Assembly: GCF_000144405.1 (NCBI RefSeq)
Contig: NC_014371.1
Coordinates: 372,001 to 436,000, forward strand
DNA length: 64,000 nucleotides
Reading direction: 5' to 3'
Source: Prevotella melaninogenica ATCC 25845
Lineage (GTDB): Bacteria; Bacteroidota; Bacteroidia; Bacteroidales; Bacteroidaceae
Within the stretch, counting starts at the first letter, position 1; every line of letters starts with the position of its first letter. Shown here one piece after another: positions 9,520-18,681 of this stretch. The notes under the pieces are model-generated. The model saw only the letters and a program-made list of their open reading frames with translations. It did no database searches and had not been told where the DNA came from. Made by a program: the position numbers and the translations under genes.

Positions 9520-9738
9520 AAAAGGCTATCTTGTAATGTTTTGAGTGTCAAATGATTATAAAGGTGTGATGTGAAGCTGTTTTTACGTGTAAAATAGGAT
9601 GTTGATTTGTGGGTTTTGTAATGTTTTTTCTTTCCTTCTAATATGCACTCATCAGACTTATTTTAAGCTGATGAGATAGAATTAATCGGCTATGATTAAC
9701 CCTGAACTTTAGAATGAAATATGCGATGGCAGACAAAA

Positions 9739-10371
9739 CTATAACATTGTTAGCGATCTGCCAGTATCCCATAATAATCGTTTTGCCCAACGGAGAACAA
9801 CCAATGCGCTGACAACAGCTACAGCTGAGTCAATCCAAGTAATGTTCCAAAACATGGCACAGAGTATTCCGATGATTGCTCCAATCTCTGTTAGAGCATC
9901 TGAAAGGACATGGAGGTAGGCTGCATGGCTATTGTAGTCTGCTGTACCATGATGTCCATGAAGGATTGAAGCACTAATAGTGTTTGCTACCAAACCTATT
10001 CCTGCTGTTGTTAATGCCAATTCATAGTTGTGGATTTCTCCATGTGAAGATAATCGTTCTACTGCTTCTACGATAATAAAGATAGCTGTGAGAATCAGAA
10101 ATATACCACTTGTGAAAGCAGCTAAGTTTAGTATCTTTTCTGTATTGTAATGGGTTGCACCCTTGTTTTGTAGGTAGCGTACTAACACGTAGGCTGCCCA
10201 ATTGAGTCCGATAACCAATACGTGTGAACCCATGTGAACGCCATCTGCAAAGAGTGCCATTGAGTAGGAAGATAGTCCCACAACAATTTCAGCAAGCATA
10301 ACACAGAAAGCGAAGACTACCACAAAGGCAGTACGTTTTTCTTGTGAAGAACGTTCTATCTTGTTTGACAT
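9739..10371 (-). CDS. Cation diffusion facilitator, DmeF-like, C-terminally short
   Basis: A 210-residue transporter with about six hydrophobic segments. The TM2 metal site reads ADGVHMGSH (D43, H46/H50) and the TM5 site HVLSDA (H154, D158), the pattern of the Co/Ni exporter DmeF rather than the DxxxD of zinc exporters. It exchanges metal for protons across the inner membrane. It lacks the cytoplasmic C-terminal domain of most CDF proteins and has only a short His run (LHGHHGTADYNSH, about 138-149) where DmeF has a long His-rich loop. It ends with GRSLTML just after TM6, matching where DmeF-like proteins turn into the cytosol. Metal specificity is inferred. Confidence 0.8.
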   Translation of the reverse strand: MSNKIERSSQEKRTAFVVVFAFCVMLAEIVVGLSSYSMALFADGVHMGSHVLVIGLNWAAYVLVRYLQNKGATHYNTEKILNLAAFTSGIFLILTAIFIIVEAVERLSSHGEIHNYELALTTAGIGLVANTISASILHGHHGTADYNSHAAYLHVLSDALTEIGAIIGILCAMFWNITWIDSAVAVVSALVVLRWAKRLLWDTGRSLTML

Positions 10372-10444
10372 TGTTTTCTTTAATTCCTAATGTATAGTTA
10401 TATATGCTTATGAATCAAGATTCAGAAGCCATAACCCTTAATCT

Positions 10445-11236
10445 TTAGTTGTTTATAATTCCGAAATGAATGAAGGCATTACGTATACCGTCTTCATCTA
10501 CACTTGTTGTGACATAGTCAGCTACAGCTTTTATTCCTTCATAGGCATTTCCCATTGCGACACCGATACCGGCTGTTTGGAGAATCGTCATGTCATTGCC
10601 ACCATCACCGAAGGCAATACATTCTTCCAAACCGATACCAAGGTGCTTTGACATCTGCTTCAATGCGTTCCCTTTGTCAGCTCCTTGTACAGTAATATCG
10701 GTGAAACTTGGATGCCAACGTGCTGATACACAGTGTGGCATTGATGGAGAAATGGCCTTCTCATCTTCTTCACTAAAGAAAGGAGTTAGCTGCAGAACGG
10801 ATTGGCTAAGCAGTGGCTCTACAGGTTTATTGATATCGATATTGTTAACACCCAAGGCTTGGACGAAGATTTCGTCAAAGATAGGTTTATGATTATGAAG
10901 TGCAACAACATCTCGACCACATACCAAAACAGCATAGTCGCGACGATTAGCATCCTCAATCATTGCTCGTACCTCGGTTTCGGGAATAGGCATCAAAGTG
11001 ATATCTTCTTCGCCAACAAAGGAACGTGCACCATTAAAGGTGATATATCCATCAATAAGATGTCGGATGGCATCAATGTTATTAATAATGGCTACAGGGC
11101 GTCCGGTGGAGATGAAAATCTTCACGCCTTGTTCTTTTGCCTGCTCAATAGCCTTTATCGTAGATGCTGGAATCTGATGCGTCTTAAAGGATACTAACGT
11201 ACCATCTATGTCGAAGAATGCAGCTTTTATTGCCAT
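10445..11236 (-). CDS. Cof-type HAD-IIB hydrolase
   Basis: A 263-residue cytoplasmic phosphatase of the YidA/Cof group. Motif I is AAFFDIDGTLVS (D9, D11), motif II is STGRP, the Lys is in QGADKGNALK, and motif IV is AFGDGGNDMTIL. The C2-type cap between about residues 85 and 185 fits HAD-IIB. Family members dephosphorylate sugar phosphates or FMN; the substrate is not predictable. It precedes the CDF gene by 73 bp on the same strand, so the two may share a transcript. Confidence 0.85.
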   Translation of the reverse strand: MAIKAAFFDIDGTLVSFKTHQIPASTIKAIEQAKEQGVKIFISTGRPVAIINNIDAIRHLIDGYITFNGARSFVGEEDITLMPIPETEVRAMIEDANRRDYAVLVCGRDVVALHNHKPIFDEIFVQALGVNNIDINKPVEPLLSQSVLQLTPFFSEEDEKAISPSMPHCVSARWHPSFTDITVQGADKGNALKQMSKHLGIGLEECIAFGDGGNDMTILQTAGIGVAMGNAYEGIKAVADYVTTSVDEDGIRNAFIHFGIINN

Positions 11237-11358
11237 GATAAATCACTTTTAGAGTACAAAGATACAAAAATATCTTGTAATCAAGTGAATTTATGGCTAT
11301 GCAGTCAGTCTAAATAAATTAAATACTGCTCCTTACGGCTCGTTCCTTAATTTTATTG

Positions 11359-11366
11359 TACCTTTG
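11359..11366 (+). promoter_or_regulatory. -7 element; predicted leaderless start of trmB
   Basis: TACCTTTG ends six bases before the A of the trmB ATG at 11372. With the usual Bacteroidetes distance the transcript would start at or next to the start codon. No convincing -33 TTTG is present at 19-20 bp. Confidence 0.5.
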
Positions 11367-11371
11367 CACTC

Positions 11372-12169
11372 ATGAGTAAAGGTAAGTTAAAGAAATTTGC
11401 AGAGATGGAAACGTTTAAGAACGTTTTCCAATATCCTTATGGCGTTATCAGTGAAGTTCCATTTGAAATGAGAGGGCATTGGCGTGAACAGTATTTCCAT
11501 AACGATAACCCGATTGTACTTGAGTTGGGATGTGGTAAGGGTGAATATACTGTTGGTTTGGCACGTGTTTACCCTAATATCAACTTTATTGGCGTTGATA
11601 TCAAGGGTGCTCGTATCTATACAGGTGCTAAACAAGCTTTGGAAGAAGGGTTGGATAATGTAGCTTTCTTGCGTACCAGCATTGAGATTATCGACCGTTT
11701 CTTTAGCGAAGATGAGGTGCAAGAGATATGGCTTACCTTCTCGGACCCTCAGATGAAGAACGTGCATAAGCGTCTGACTTCTACCTTCTTCATGAATCGT
11801 TATCGTCGTTTCTTGATAGATGGTGGTATTGTTCATCTTAAGACGGATTCAAACTTCCTCTTTACATATACTACCTACATGGTTAATGTGAACCAATTGC
11901 CAGTTCTGTTCCGTACAGAAGACCTCTATGGTAATGAGTTAAGCGAGGGTAGGGTAGCTGAGAATCAGATGGATGAGAAGACACGTGAGATTCTTGGTAT
12001 TCATACTTATTATGAGAATCAATGGATTGAACGTGGATTGAACATCAAGTATATGAAGTTCCAGTTACCAAGAGAAGGTGAACTGGTAGAGCCAGATGTT
12101 GAGATTGAACTTGATGATTACCGCTCATTTAAGCGCACGAAACGCAGTGGATTGACTACGAGTAAGTAG
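11372..12169 (+). CDS. trmB: tRNA (guanine46-N7)-methyltransferase
   Basis: A 265-residue SAM-dependent enzyme that methylates G46 in the tRNA variable loop. The SAM site reads [15 protein letters not shown] (about residues 50-64), followed by GVDIKGAR. The family signature [14 protein letters not shown] (about 126-139) is present, where most homologues have FPDPWxKKRHxKRR. No ribosome binding site is evident because the predicted transcript begins at the ATG. It ends before a shared bidirectional terminator. Confidence 0.88.
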   Translation: MSKGKLKKFAEMETFKNVFQYPYGVISEVPFEMRGHWREQYFHNDNPIVLELGCGKGEYTVGLARVYPNINFIGVDIKGARIYTGAKQALEEGLDNVAFLRTSIEIIDRFFSEDEVQEIWLTFSDPQMKNVHKRLTSTFFMNRYRRFLIDGGIVHLKTDSNFLFTYTTYMVNVNQLPVLFRTEDLYGNELSEGRVAENQMDEKTREILGIHTYYENQWIERGLNIKYMKFQLPREGELVEPDVEIELDDYRSFKRTKRSGLTTSK

Positions 12170-12295
12170 CGTTGTTCTGATGTTTGCGAGGTAGAAACAT
12201 ATATATATGAATTTTGAATTGGATAAGTTTTACTATCCATTTCGTCTTTTTGACTTTTCTTACCCATATAGTTATCTATGGGTTTAAAGCATAAA

Positions 12296-12349
12296 AAAGA
12301 CACTAACTTCTATTTTCTTCTTTTGAAAGAGACAGAAGTTAGTGTCTTT
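12296..12349. terminator. Bidirectional terminator between trmB and the LytTR gene
   Basis: Perfect 16-bp arms, AAAGACACTAACTTCT (12296-12311) and its complement (12334-12349), around a 22-nt loop. T/A runs flank both sides, so it can end trmB on plus and the regulator on minus. Confidence 0.8.
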
Positions 12350-12378
12350 ATTATTTTGTTTGTTTTATCTTTTCAAGC

Positions 12379-13089
12379 TTATAATGTATGTCCATCAAGA
12401 TAATCTTGAAGAACTGTCTTATAACTATCTGAGATTGGAAGGATGGAATCTCCGATTACAACGCGGAAACGATCAATGCCATCAATCTTCTTCATGTGCA
12501 CGATGTAGGAACGATGAATGCGCATGAATTCAGGTTTAGGAAGTGACTCCTCAATCTTCTTCATGTTCATTAGACTCATGATTGGCTTATGGTCGTTAGC
12601 AAGATAAATCTTAACATAATCCTTCAATCCTTCAATATAGAGGATGTCATCAAACATGATTTTAACCAGTTTGTACTCGCTCTTCACAAAGATAAAGCGG
12701 TCGTTCGACGCATTCTCTGTCTGACGGGTACTTTGGAACCAGTCTAAAGCCCTGTTTGCACCAGCTAAGAAGTCATCATAGCTAATTGGCTTCATAAGAT
12801 AATCAATTGCATTTGCCTTGTAACCATCGATAGCATATTGGCTGAATGCAGTTGTGAAAATAATCTTAGTTTCCTTTGGTAGAATCTTTGCAAACTCCAG
12901 TCCACTAAGTTCAGGCATCTGTATATCTAAGAATATGAGGTCAACCCTATTCTCACGGATGGCTTTTACGCCTTCTACAGCACTATTAAAAACACCAATT
13001 AAGTTCAAAAAGAGTGTTTTCTTAGCATAACTCGCAAGCAAGTCTGCTGCTAAAGGTTCGTCGTCAATGATTATACAGTTTAGTGTCAT
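12379..13089 (-). CDS. LytTR-family response regulator
   Basis: A 236-residue regulator. The receiver domain (residues 1-120) has the acidic pair D9/D10, the phospho-acceptor D55 in LIFLDIQMPE, a Thr in FTTAF and the Lys in YLMKP. A LytTR DNA-binding domain follows (about 140-236, with ILYIEGLKDYVKIY and FMRIHRSYIV). The true ATG at 13089 overlaps the end of the kinase gene by 26 bp, showing translational coupling; a longer frame to 13173 lies wholly inside the kinase gene. No dedicated target genes can be inferred from the neighbours. Confidence 0.9.
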   Translation of the reverse strand: MTLNCIIIDDEPLAADLLASYAKKTLFLNLIGVFNSAVEGVKAIRENRVDLIFLDIQMPELSGLEFAKILPKETKIIFTTAFSQYAIDGYKANAIDYLMKPISYDDFLAGANRALDWFQSTRQTENASNDRFIFVKSEYKLVKIMFDDILYIEGLKDYVKIYLANDHKPIMSLMNMKKIEESLPKPEFMRIHRSYIVHMKKIDGIDRFRVVIGDSILPISDSYKTVLQDYLDGHTL

Positions 13090-14146
13090 AAATGATAATT
13101 TTAGATGAATATGTATTTCTATTACTATCAAATCCCTTCTCCCATTTGTACTTACCAGGGTAAGCAAGCTCAAGACGGCGCTCTACTTGTTTGAGACCTA
13201 TGCCATGGCCGTTCCTTTCTGCCTCTCCCTTTGGGTTATTACTGTTTTGTATGGAGAATATTATTTGCTCATTATTTGCATCTAACTTTATGTGAATAAA
13301 GTTCTTTTGCTCTGGATTAATACCATGTTTAAAGGCATTCTCTAACAATGAGATAAATATCATTGGCGCAACATGGATGTTACAATTAGATGGGATGTTA
13401 CACTCGCGTTTGATTTCAACATTCTCTGGTATGCGTATCATCATCAAGTCGACATAATTGTGTAAGAACTCTACTTCTTCCTTCAGGCAGACGTAAGGCT
13501 GTTGGTTGTCATAGAGAATATGTCGTAACATCTTTGAAAGGTCGATAATTGCCTTCTGCGCCTTTTCTGTATCGAAAGCTGTCAGCGCGTAGATATTATT
13601 CATTGTGTTGAGCAAAAAGTGTGGGTTAACTTGCTGACGTAAGTTTACCAACTCGGCTTTTGTCATTGCTGTTTCTGCCTCACGCTTTTCCTTTTCAGCC
13701 TTTGACCAACGCTGTGCCATTAGTATCGATGTTGCAACACCAGCACAGATACTTAGGTTAAAGACATTACGTATAATAAAAAAGATGTGTGGGTATACGT
13801 ACTTGTTCTCTTTGTTTTCTACAAAGATTTGGTATGGATAAGTCATCAGGTTTTGCTCACCTGAGATGTAGTATAACCATTCGTGCTGTACAATAGATAA
13901 GAAAAGGATGAGCAGTGTATTGATTACCCAAAACTCTTTCTTCCGTCCCTTTAATAACATGGGGGCAAGTACAAAATAATTGGTATATGCAACTGCCATC
14001 ATTGAAAGGGGAATGATATATATCGACAAGTCGTTTTGCCATGATGTATGTCCTTGCGGAGCGTACAAAATGGGTATGAGGAAAAGCGGAAGCCAAATGA
14101 TAATTTGGTTCCAAAAGCTCTTAAATATGTCTGTTTGTTTCCTCAT
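13064..14146 (-). CDS. LytS/YehU-type sensor histidine kinase
   Basis: A 360-residue inner-membrane kinase. About four hydrophobic helices occupy residues 10-150 with little periplasmic sequence. A coiled linker (WSKAEKEKREAETAMTKAEL) leads to the His_kinase domain with the phospho-acceptor in RQQVNPHFLLNTMNNIYAL, and an ATPase domain with N-box LLENAFKHGI and G-box GHGIGLKQVERRL. It pairs with the overlapping LytTR regulator. The input signal is unknown; the compact membrane sensor suggests sensing within the membrane. Confidence 0.9.
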   Translation of the reverse strand: MRKQTDIFKSFWNQIIIWLPLFLIPILYAPQGHTSWQNDLSIYIIPLSMMAVAYTNYFVLAPMLLKGRKKEFWVINTLLILFLSIVQHEWLYYISGEQNLMTYPYQIFVENKENKYVYPHIFFIIRNVFNLSICAGVATSILMAQRWSKAEKEKREAETAMTKAELVNLRQQVNPHFLLNTMNNIYALTAFDTEKAQKAIIDLSKMLRHILYDNQQPYVCLKEEVEFLHNYVDLMMIRIPENVEIKRECNIPSNCNIHVAPMIFISLLENAFKHGINPEQKNFIHIKLDANNEQIIFSIQNSNNPKGEAERNGHGIGLKQVERRLELAYPGKYKWEKGFDSNRNTYSSKIIIYDTKLYNH

Positions 14147-14303
14147 TTATTACTTTTATTTGTCTTTACAACTATATCTGCAAACAAAGGTAATAAAACT
14201 TTTTGTAAAATAAAATGTATTGATTGAATATGTGAGTTTTTTTTACATTAACCTATTGTTATATATATACAAAAGGTTTTTAATTAACTTATTTTTATAA
14301 TAA

Positions 14304-14367
14304 AACAACCCTAAACAACACTGAAATAGCTTTCTTTACTCTATTTCCTACGTTGTTTAGGGTTGTT
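14304..14367 (-). terminator. Long hairpin terminator after riboflavin synthase
   Basis: Perfect 16-bp arms AACAACCCTAAACAAC (14304-14319) and GTTGTTTAGGGTTGTT (14352-14367), with an inner GAAATAG/CTATTTC stem. On the minus strand it is followed by TTTTATTATAAAAAT. It lies 30 bp past the ribE stop. Confidence 0.75.
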
Positions 14368-14397
14368 AGATACTATGATAATAAATATTTACAATAT

Positions 14398-15003
14398 CTA
14401 TTTTGTAAAGCTATTTAAGCGTGCTATATATTTGCCAAGAATGTCAAACTCGAGGTTTACAATAGTGCCAATATGAATGTCAGCAAAATTGGTATTCTCT
14501 CGTGTGTAAGGAATGATGGCTACCTTAAAGCTGTTATCTGTTGGTTCGCAAACAGTCAGTGAGACACCATTGACCGTAACTGACCCTTTATCAACAGTGA
14601 AATAGCCACGTTGTGCCATCTCTCGGTTGCACGGATATTCGAAGGTGAAATAGGTACTACCATCTGCATCTTCCATATTAACACACTTAGCTGTTTGATC
14701 AACGTGACCTTGTACGATGTGTCCATCTAATCTACCGTTCATAATCATTGAACGTTCTATATTCACACGATCTCCCACTTTGAGTAAGCCTAAGTTCGAG
14801 CGTTCAAGGGTTTCCTTCATGGCTGTCACCGTATAGGTATCGTCTTGGAAGCGAACGACTGTAAGGCACACTCCATTGTGTGCAATACTTTGGTCAATCT
14901 TCAATTCCTTTGTAAATGAACATTGAAAAGTGAAATGGATATTCTCCTGTTCATGTTCAATCCCTCTAAGGATTGCCATCTCTTCTACAATTCCTGAGAA
15001 CAT
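14398..15003 (-). CDS. ribE: Riboflavin synthase alpha chain
   Basis: A 201-residue enzyme that dismutates two 6,7-dimethyl-8-ribityllumazine molecules to riboflavin and a pyrimidine. It has the canonical N-terminus MFSGIVEE and two tandem lumazine-binding repeats (about 1-96 and 97-195), seen as SIAHNGVCLTV in the first and GSVTVNGVSLTV in the second. The length is typical. It is monocistronic here: the 6S-like RNA with its own terminator lies upstream and a strong terminator follows. No FMN riboswitch is visible in the 130 bp upstream. Confidence 0.92.
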   Translation of the reverse strand: MFSGIVEEMAILRGIEHEQENIHFTFQCSFTKELKIDQSIAHNGVCLTVVRFQDDTYTVTAMKETLERSNLGLLKVGDRVNIERSMIMNGRLDGHIVQGHVDQTAKCVNMEDADGSTYFTFEYPCNREMAQRGYFTVDKGSVTVNGVSLTVCEPTDNSFKVAIIPYTRENTNFADIHIGTIVNLEFDILGKYIARLNSFTK

Positions 15004-15136
15004 TGCTAAATTTCTTTTATTATCCCCTTTAATAAAGCCTAAATGATGGTATAAGTATTGATAGATAATCTTTTATAACTTCACAGGCTACTTATAGGAG
15101 GTTAAGTTTTACATAATTACTATACGTTTGAATAAT

Positions 15137-15173
15137 TGAAAAAGGTGGGGAATCACTTGGAAACCCCACCTCA
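15137..15173 (-). terminator. Intrinsic terminator of the 6S-like RNA
   Basis: On the minus strand GGTGGGG, a 13-nt loop, CCCCACC, then TTTTT. A textbook GC-rich terminator with no ORF ending next to it, which supports an independent non-coding transcript. Confidence 0.85.
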
Positions 15174-15189
15174 ATCCCTCTTCTTTAAA

Positions 15190-15407
15190 GAAATGGGAAT
15201 TAGAAAAGTCGTATCGACGATGTGATGAAAAGTCCGAGTATCAATGATAAGAGAGCTCCTCGTCTTTGTAATCCACTGACCTTGCGGCTTAGTCGCTGAA
15301 ATGCGATTTATGTGGCCCGCCATTAACAAAAGAAGTCATCTCGGGTTTTCTAATTTATTTGATGACTATCCCGATCGAATCGATACGACTAAATCTGTAT
15401 CCTTTCT
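15190..15407 (-). ncRNA. ssrS: Structured RNA, probable 6S RNA (Bacteroidales-1 type)
   Basis: No ORF fits this stretch, yet it has a full Bacteroidetes promoter immediately upstream and a strong terminator downstream. The predicted 180-nt body is closed by a perfect 11-bp helix: AGTCGTATCGA (15390-15380) with TCGATACGACT (15217-15207). Inside are alternative pairings (TCGGG with CCCGA; AGTCATC with GATGACT) and a large, poorly paired centre. A long rod with a central bubble, about 200 nt, single-copy and with its own promoter is the design of 6S RNA, which binds sigma-loaded RNA polymerase. tmRNA, RNase P and SRP RNA were considered and do not fit. The identity is inferred from architecture, not from an alignment. 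Ends are approximate. Confidence 0.55.
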
Positions 15408-15412
15408 GCGTG

Positions 15413-15444
15413 CAAAGTTAGCATAAAGATTTTTATCCTCCAAA
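15413..15444 (-). promoter_or_regulatory. Strong promoter for the 6S-like RNA
   Basis: On the minus strand TTTG (15444-15441), 20 bp, TAACTTTG (15420-15413). This is an exact consensus match and predicts a start near 15407. Confidence 0.75.
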
Positions 15445-15623
15445 CATTTTATACTTAAAAGTATTTACTTCTGGAGGTGAATCCCTTTGTTCTTTGTGTT
15501 GAAAGGAGCAGAAATGATAATGTTCTTTTGTGTATAACTTTAATAGTTTATTGGTTTTATAACCTTCTTTTGATAACAATTTGCCCTCGTCATGAATACA
15601 TATTTGCAGGTGTTTATCGCTCC

Positions 15624-15699
15624 GCACCATTGGTGCTAAGCATCAACACGACATGTGCTAAGCCTCCGCACCATACGTGCTAAATATTGACACGTTGAT
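15624..15699. repeat. R2 array copy 2 (22-bp dyad units)
   Basis: Units start at 15624 (GCACCATTGGTGCTAAG), 15646 (ACACGACATGTGCTAAG) and 15668 (GCACCATACGTGCTAAAT), with a partial unit at 15690 (ACACGTTGAT). The spacing is exactly 22 bp. It lies between the lpdA stop and the 6S promoter. The rest of the gap 15445-15760 shows nothing I can name. Confidence 0.8.
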
Positions 15700-15760
15700 A
15701 AAATGAGGGAAGAAAGGCTCATTATTGTCATTTTAGAGAATGATACTAATATCCCTATTT

Positions 15761-17125
15761 TTAGAGAAGAGCATCTTGTAGAATTTCACTTAACGTTGGA
15801 TGGATATGAATGATGTCTCGTATCTTATCCAGTTTAGCATCATAATTCATTAAAGCTGCAACTTCTTGAATAAGGTCGGCAGAGTGAGCACCATAGCAGT
15901 GTGCACCTAATATAGAGCCATCTTCAGCTATAAGCACCTTTATCATACCTTCAGTTTCTTCCATGCTTAAAGCCTTACCATTGGCACGATAGAAACCTTT
16001 TCGAGTAGAGTACTTGATTTCCTCAGCTTTACACTGGTCTTCAGTCTTACCTACGCAGGCTGCTTCTGGATATGTAAAAATCGCAGATGGCATGATATCA
16101 AGGCGGATGTTATCGTCCTTTCCAAGAATATGATTGACAGCACGGAAGCCTTGGAAGGTTGCTGCATGCGCTAACATTTGGCGTGCATTGACGTCACCGA
16201 TAGCATATACACCCTTCACATTTGTTTCCATATTGTCATTGACGACAATACCCTTTGCGTTTACTTCTATACCAGTCGATTCAATACCGATATTGTCGAA
16301 GTTGGCTTGACGACCAGTAGCAATCAATACAAGGTCGGTATCAATTCTATCTTCTTTACCCTTTTTATCGAATATAACGGTTGTATACTCTTGTCCACTC
16401 TCAGCAGGTGATAGGATTTGTTTTACGGCACTCTGCATGTAGAAGGTCACACCTCTTTTCTCTAATGTCTTCCTTAAGCGTTTAGCTATATCGCTGTCAA
16501 TAGGAGGGAGGCATTCCTTCATAAACTCGATAACTGTTACTTCACTACCGAAAGCTGAGAAAGCTGAGGCAAATTCCATTCCGATAACTCCTGCCCCAAT
16601 GATTGTGAGGCGTTGAGGAACCTTCGCAATAGAAAGTAATTCCGTGGATGTGACAATGTTTTGTGCTGTTTCAGACTGGCTCAAGAAGTCTTCTTCACTC
16701 ATGAAAGGTGGCATCTTTGAACGTGAACCAGTCGCAATGATGATATGCTCAGCCTCTATTTGTTCGCCATTTACTTCAACAACATGGTCAGAAACAAAAC
16801 GAGCCTCACCTATAATAAAGTCTATACCAGGCTGACTAAGTAAAGTGCTTACGCCCTCTCTAAGTTGATTGATAACTCCTTCTTTCCTCTCCATTACCTT
16901 CGCAAAATCGAGTGGGGGAGTCGTTTCGTAAAGAGAAGAAGTCGTAAGGCGTAGCTCAGCATCATGTGCAAGGCATTTCGTAGGAATACAACCAGCATTC
17001 AGACAGGTTCCACCAGGCTGTGCTTTCTCAATGATTGTCACTTCCAAACCATTCTGAGCAGCATAGGAAGCGGTTCGGTAACCACCAGGTCCCGAACCGA
17101 TTATTAATAGATTTGTCTTTTTCAT
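15761..17125 (-). CDS. lpdA: Dihydrolipoyl dehydrogenase (E3 / L protein)
   Basis: A 454-residue FAD enzyme that reoxidises dihydrolipoamide with NAD. It has the N-terminal FAD site IIGSGPGGYRTA (residues 8-19), the redox disulfide GGTCLNAGCIPTK (C41, C46), a second nucleotide site IIGAGVIGMEFASAFSAFG, and a C-terminal dimerisation domain ending in HIHPTLSEILQDALL with the catalytic His-Glu dyad. It follows gcvPB by 34 bp on the same strand, so it most likely serves as the L protein of the glycine cleavage system. The ATG at 17125 is chosen over a TTG at 17131. Confidence 0.92.
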   Translation of the reverse strand: MKKTNLLIIGSGPGGYRTASYAAQNGLEVTIIEKAQPGGTCLNAGCIPTKCLAHDAELRLTTSSLYETTPPLDFAKVMERKEGVINQLREGVSTLLSQPGIDFIIGEARFVSDHVVEVNGEQIEAEHIIIATGSRSKMPPFMSEEDFLSQSETAQNIVTSTELLSIAKVPQRLTIIGAGVIGMEFASAFSAFGSEVTVIEFMKECLPPIDSDIAKRLRKTLEKRGVTFYMQSAVKQILSPAESGQEYTTVIFDKKGKEDRIDTDLVLIATGRQANFDNIGIESTGIEVNAKGIVVNDNMETNVKGVYAIGDVNARQMLAHAATFQGFRAVNHILGKDDNIRLDIMPSAIFTYPEAACVGKTEDQCKAEEIKYSTRKGFYRANGKALSMEETEGMIKVLIAEDGSILGAHCYGAHSADLIQEVAALMNYDAKLDKIRDIIHIHPTLSEILQDALL

Positions 17126-17159
17126 ATTCAATCTCTTATAGAGTTACTGTGGAGATACG

Positions 17160-18650
17160 CTATGCATTCTCCTCTACGTCGTTGACAAGCTGACGATAAG
17201 TAAGGATTGGATGCTTAGCTGCAAGAACATCATCTACACGTCCAATAGGTGTGTTGTATGGTGCTCCCTTAACAAGCTCTGGGTTCTCAAGAGCCTCTTT
17301 AGCAATGGTATGCATCACCTCTATAAATCCATCAATAGTGTCCTTACTTTCTGTTTCTGTTGGTTCAATCATCATAGCCTCATGGAACAGAAGTGGGAAA
17401 TATATTGTTGGAGCATGATAGCCATAATCGAGTAGGCGTTTGGCAACATCCATTGTTGTTACACCGGTACTCTTATCTTTCAAGCCATCGAATACAAACT
17501 CGTGTTTACAAAGTGTGTCAATAGGAAGCTCGTAATCATCCTTTAGACATTCCTTGATATAGTTCGCATTTAGAGTTGCAAATGGTCCAACCTCCTTGAG
17601 ATGCTTCTTGCCAAGTGTGAGAATATAAGTGTAGGCACGTAGAATAACGAGGAAATTGCCGAGGTAGCCACTAATACGAATATTATCAGATGAGAATTCT
17701 CCTGTCGTATCTGGATTGTCAATAACAAAACCATCCTTCGTCTTCTTTACATGTGGCTTTGGTAGGAATGGAATTAGTTTCTCACCGACACCGACAGGAC
17801 CAGCACCAGGACCGCCTCCACCATGTGGTGTAGAGAATGTCTTGTGTAGATTGAGGTGAATAACATCGAATCCCATGTCTCCAGGACGTGCTGCACCTAA
17901 TAGTGGATTGAGGTTGGCACCATCATAGTACAGCAGACCGCCACAGTCATGTATGAGCTTAGCAATCTCTGGAATATCTTTCTCAAAGAGACCTAAGGTG
18001 TTAGGATTGGTCATCATCATACCTGCAATGTCATCACCCAAGAGCGGTTTTAAGTCGTTGACATCAACAAGTCCCTCAGCTGTACTCTTTACTTCTACAA
18101 TCTCTAAACCGCAAACAGCAGCAGAGGCAGGGTTAGTACCATGAGCAGAGTCAGGTACGATAACCTTTGTTCGCTTTGTGTCACCACGCTGTTGATGGTA
18201 AGATGCTATGAGCATCAAACCTGTTAACTCGCCATGTGCACCAGCGTATGGGTTAAGCGTGACTTCTGCCATACCCGTAATAGAAGCAAGAGCACGTTGA
18301 ATATTGTATTCAACCTCCAATGCACCTTGGACTGTTTCAATAGGTTGGTGAGGGTGAAGGGCTGTAAAGCATGGCATTGAAGCTATCTCTTCGTTGATGA
18401 CCGGATTGTACTTCATCGTACAAGAACCCAGAGGATAGAAACCGTTATCAACGCCAAAGTTATTTTCACTATGATTAGTATAATGACGTACAACCGTCAA
18501 CTCATCACATTCTGGTAGCTCTGCATCTTTCTCTCGTTTGCAGAAGTCGGGTAAAGGATGATGGCCAAAACGATTCTCAGGGAGGCTGTAAGCACGTCTT
18601 CCTGGATGTGACAACTCAAATATCAAATTGCCATATAGTTTATTATTCAT
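17160..18650 (-). CDS. gcvPB: Glycine dehydrogenase (decarboxylating) subunit 2
   Basis: A 496-residue PLP subunit of the glycine cleavage P protein. The PLP lysine is K270 in [19 protein letters not shown], and the N-terminal [14 protein letters not shown] signature is present. With GcvPA it decarboxylates glycine and passes the aminomethyl group to lipoyl-GcvH. It follows gcvPA by 31 bp. The two-subunit form replaces the single large GcvP of proteobacteria. Confidence 0.93.
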   Translation of the reverse strand: MNNKLYGNLIFELSHPGRRAYSLPENRFGHHPLPDFCKREKDAELPECDELTVVRHYTNHSENNFGVDNGFYPLGSCTMKYNPVINEEIASMPCFTALHPHQPIETVQGALEVEYNIQRALASITGMAEVTLNPYAGAHGELTGLMLIASYHQQRGDTKRTKVIVPDSAHGTNPASAAVCGLEIVEVKSTAEGLVDVNDLKPLLGDDIAGMMMTNPNTLGLFEKDIPEIAKLIHDCGGLLYYDGANLNPLLGAARPGDMGFDVIHLNLHKTFSTPHGGGGPGAGPVGVGEKLIPFLPKPHVKKTKDGFVIDNPDTTGEFSSDNIRISGYLGNFLVILRAYTYILTLGKKHLKEVGPFATLNANYIKECLKDDYELPIDTLCKHEFVFDGLKDKSTGVTTMDVAKRLLDYGYHAPTIYFPLLFHEAMMIEPTETESKDTIDGFIEVMHTIAKEALENPELVKGAPYNTPIGRVDDVLAAKHPILTYRQLVNDVEENA

Positions 18651-18681
18651 TGTTGCGTAGATTTAGAAAAACTTTGTGTGA

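Noticed and set aside
11387-11836. 149-codon minus-strand ORF opposite trmB
   Set aside because: Antisense of conserved methyltransferase motifs; no independent support.
15137-15420. tmRNA, RNase P RNA or SRP RNA at this locus
   Set aside because: No tag-peptide frame or CCA end, no GAGGAAAGTCC-type RNase P core on the transcribed strand, and no SRP GGAA/GCA tetraloop helix of the right form.
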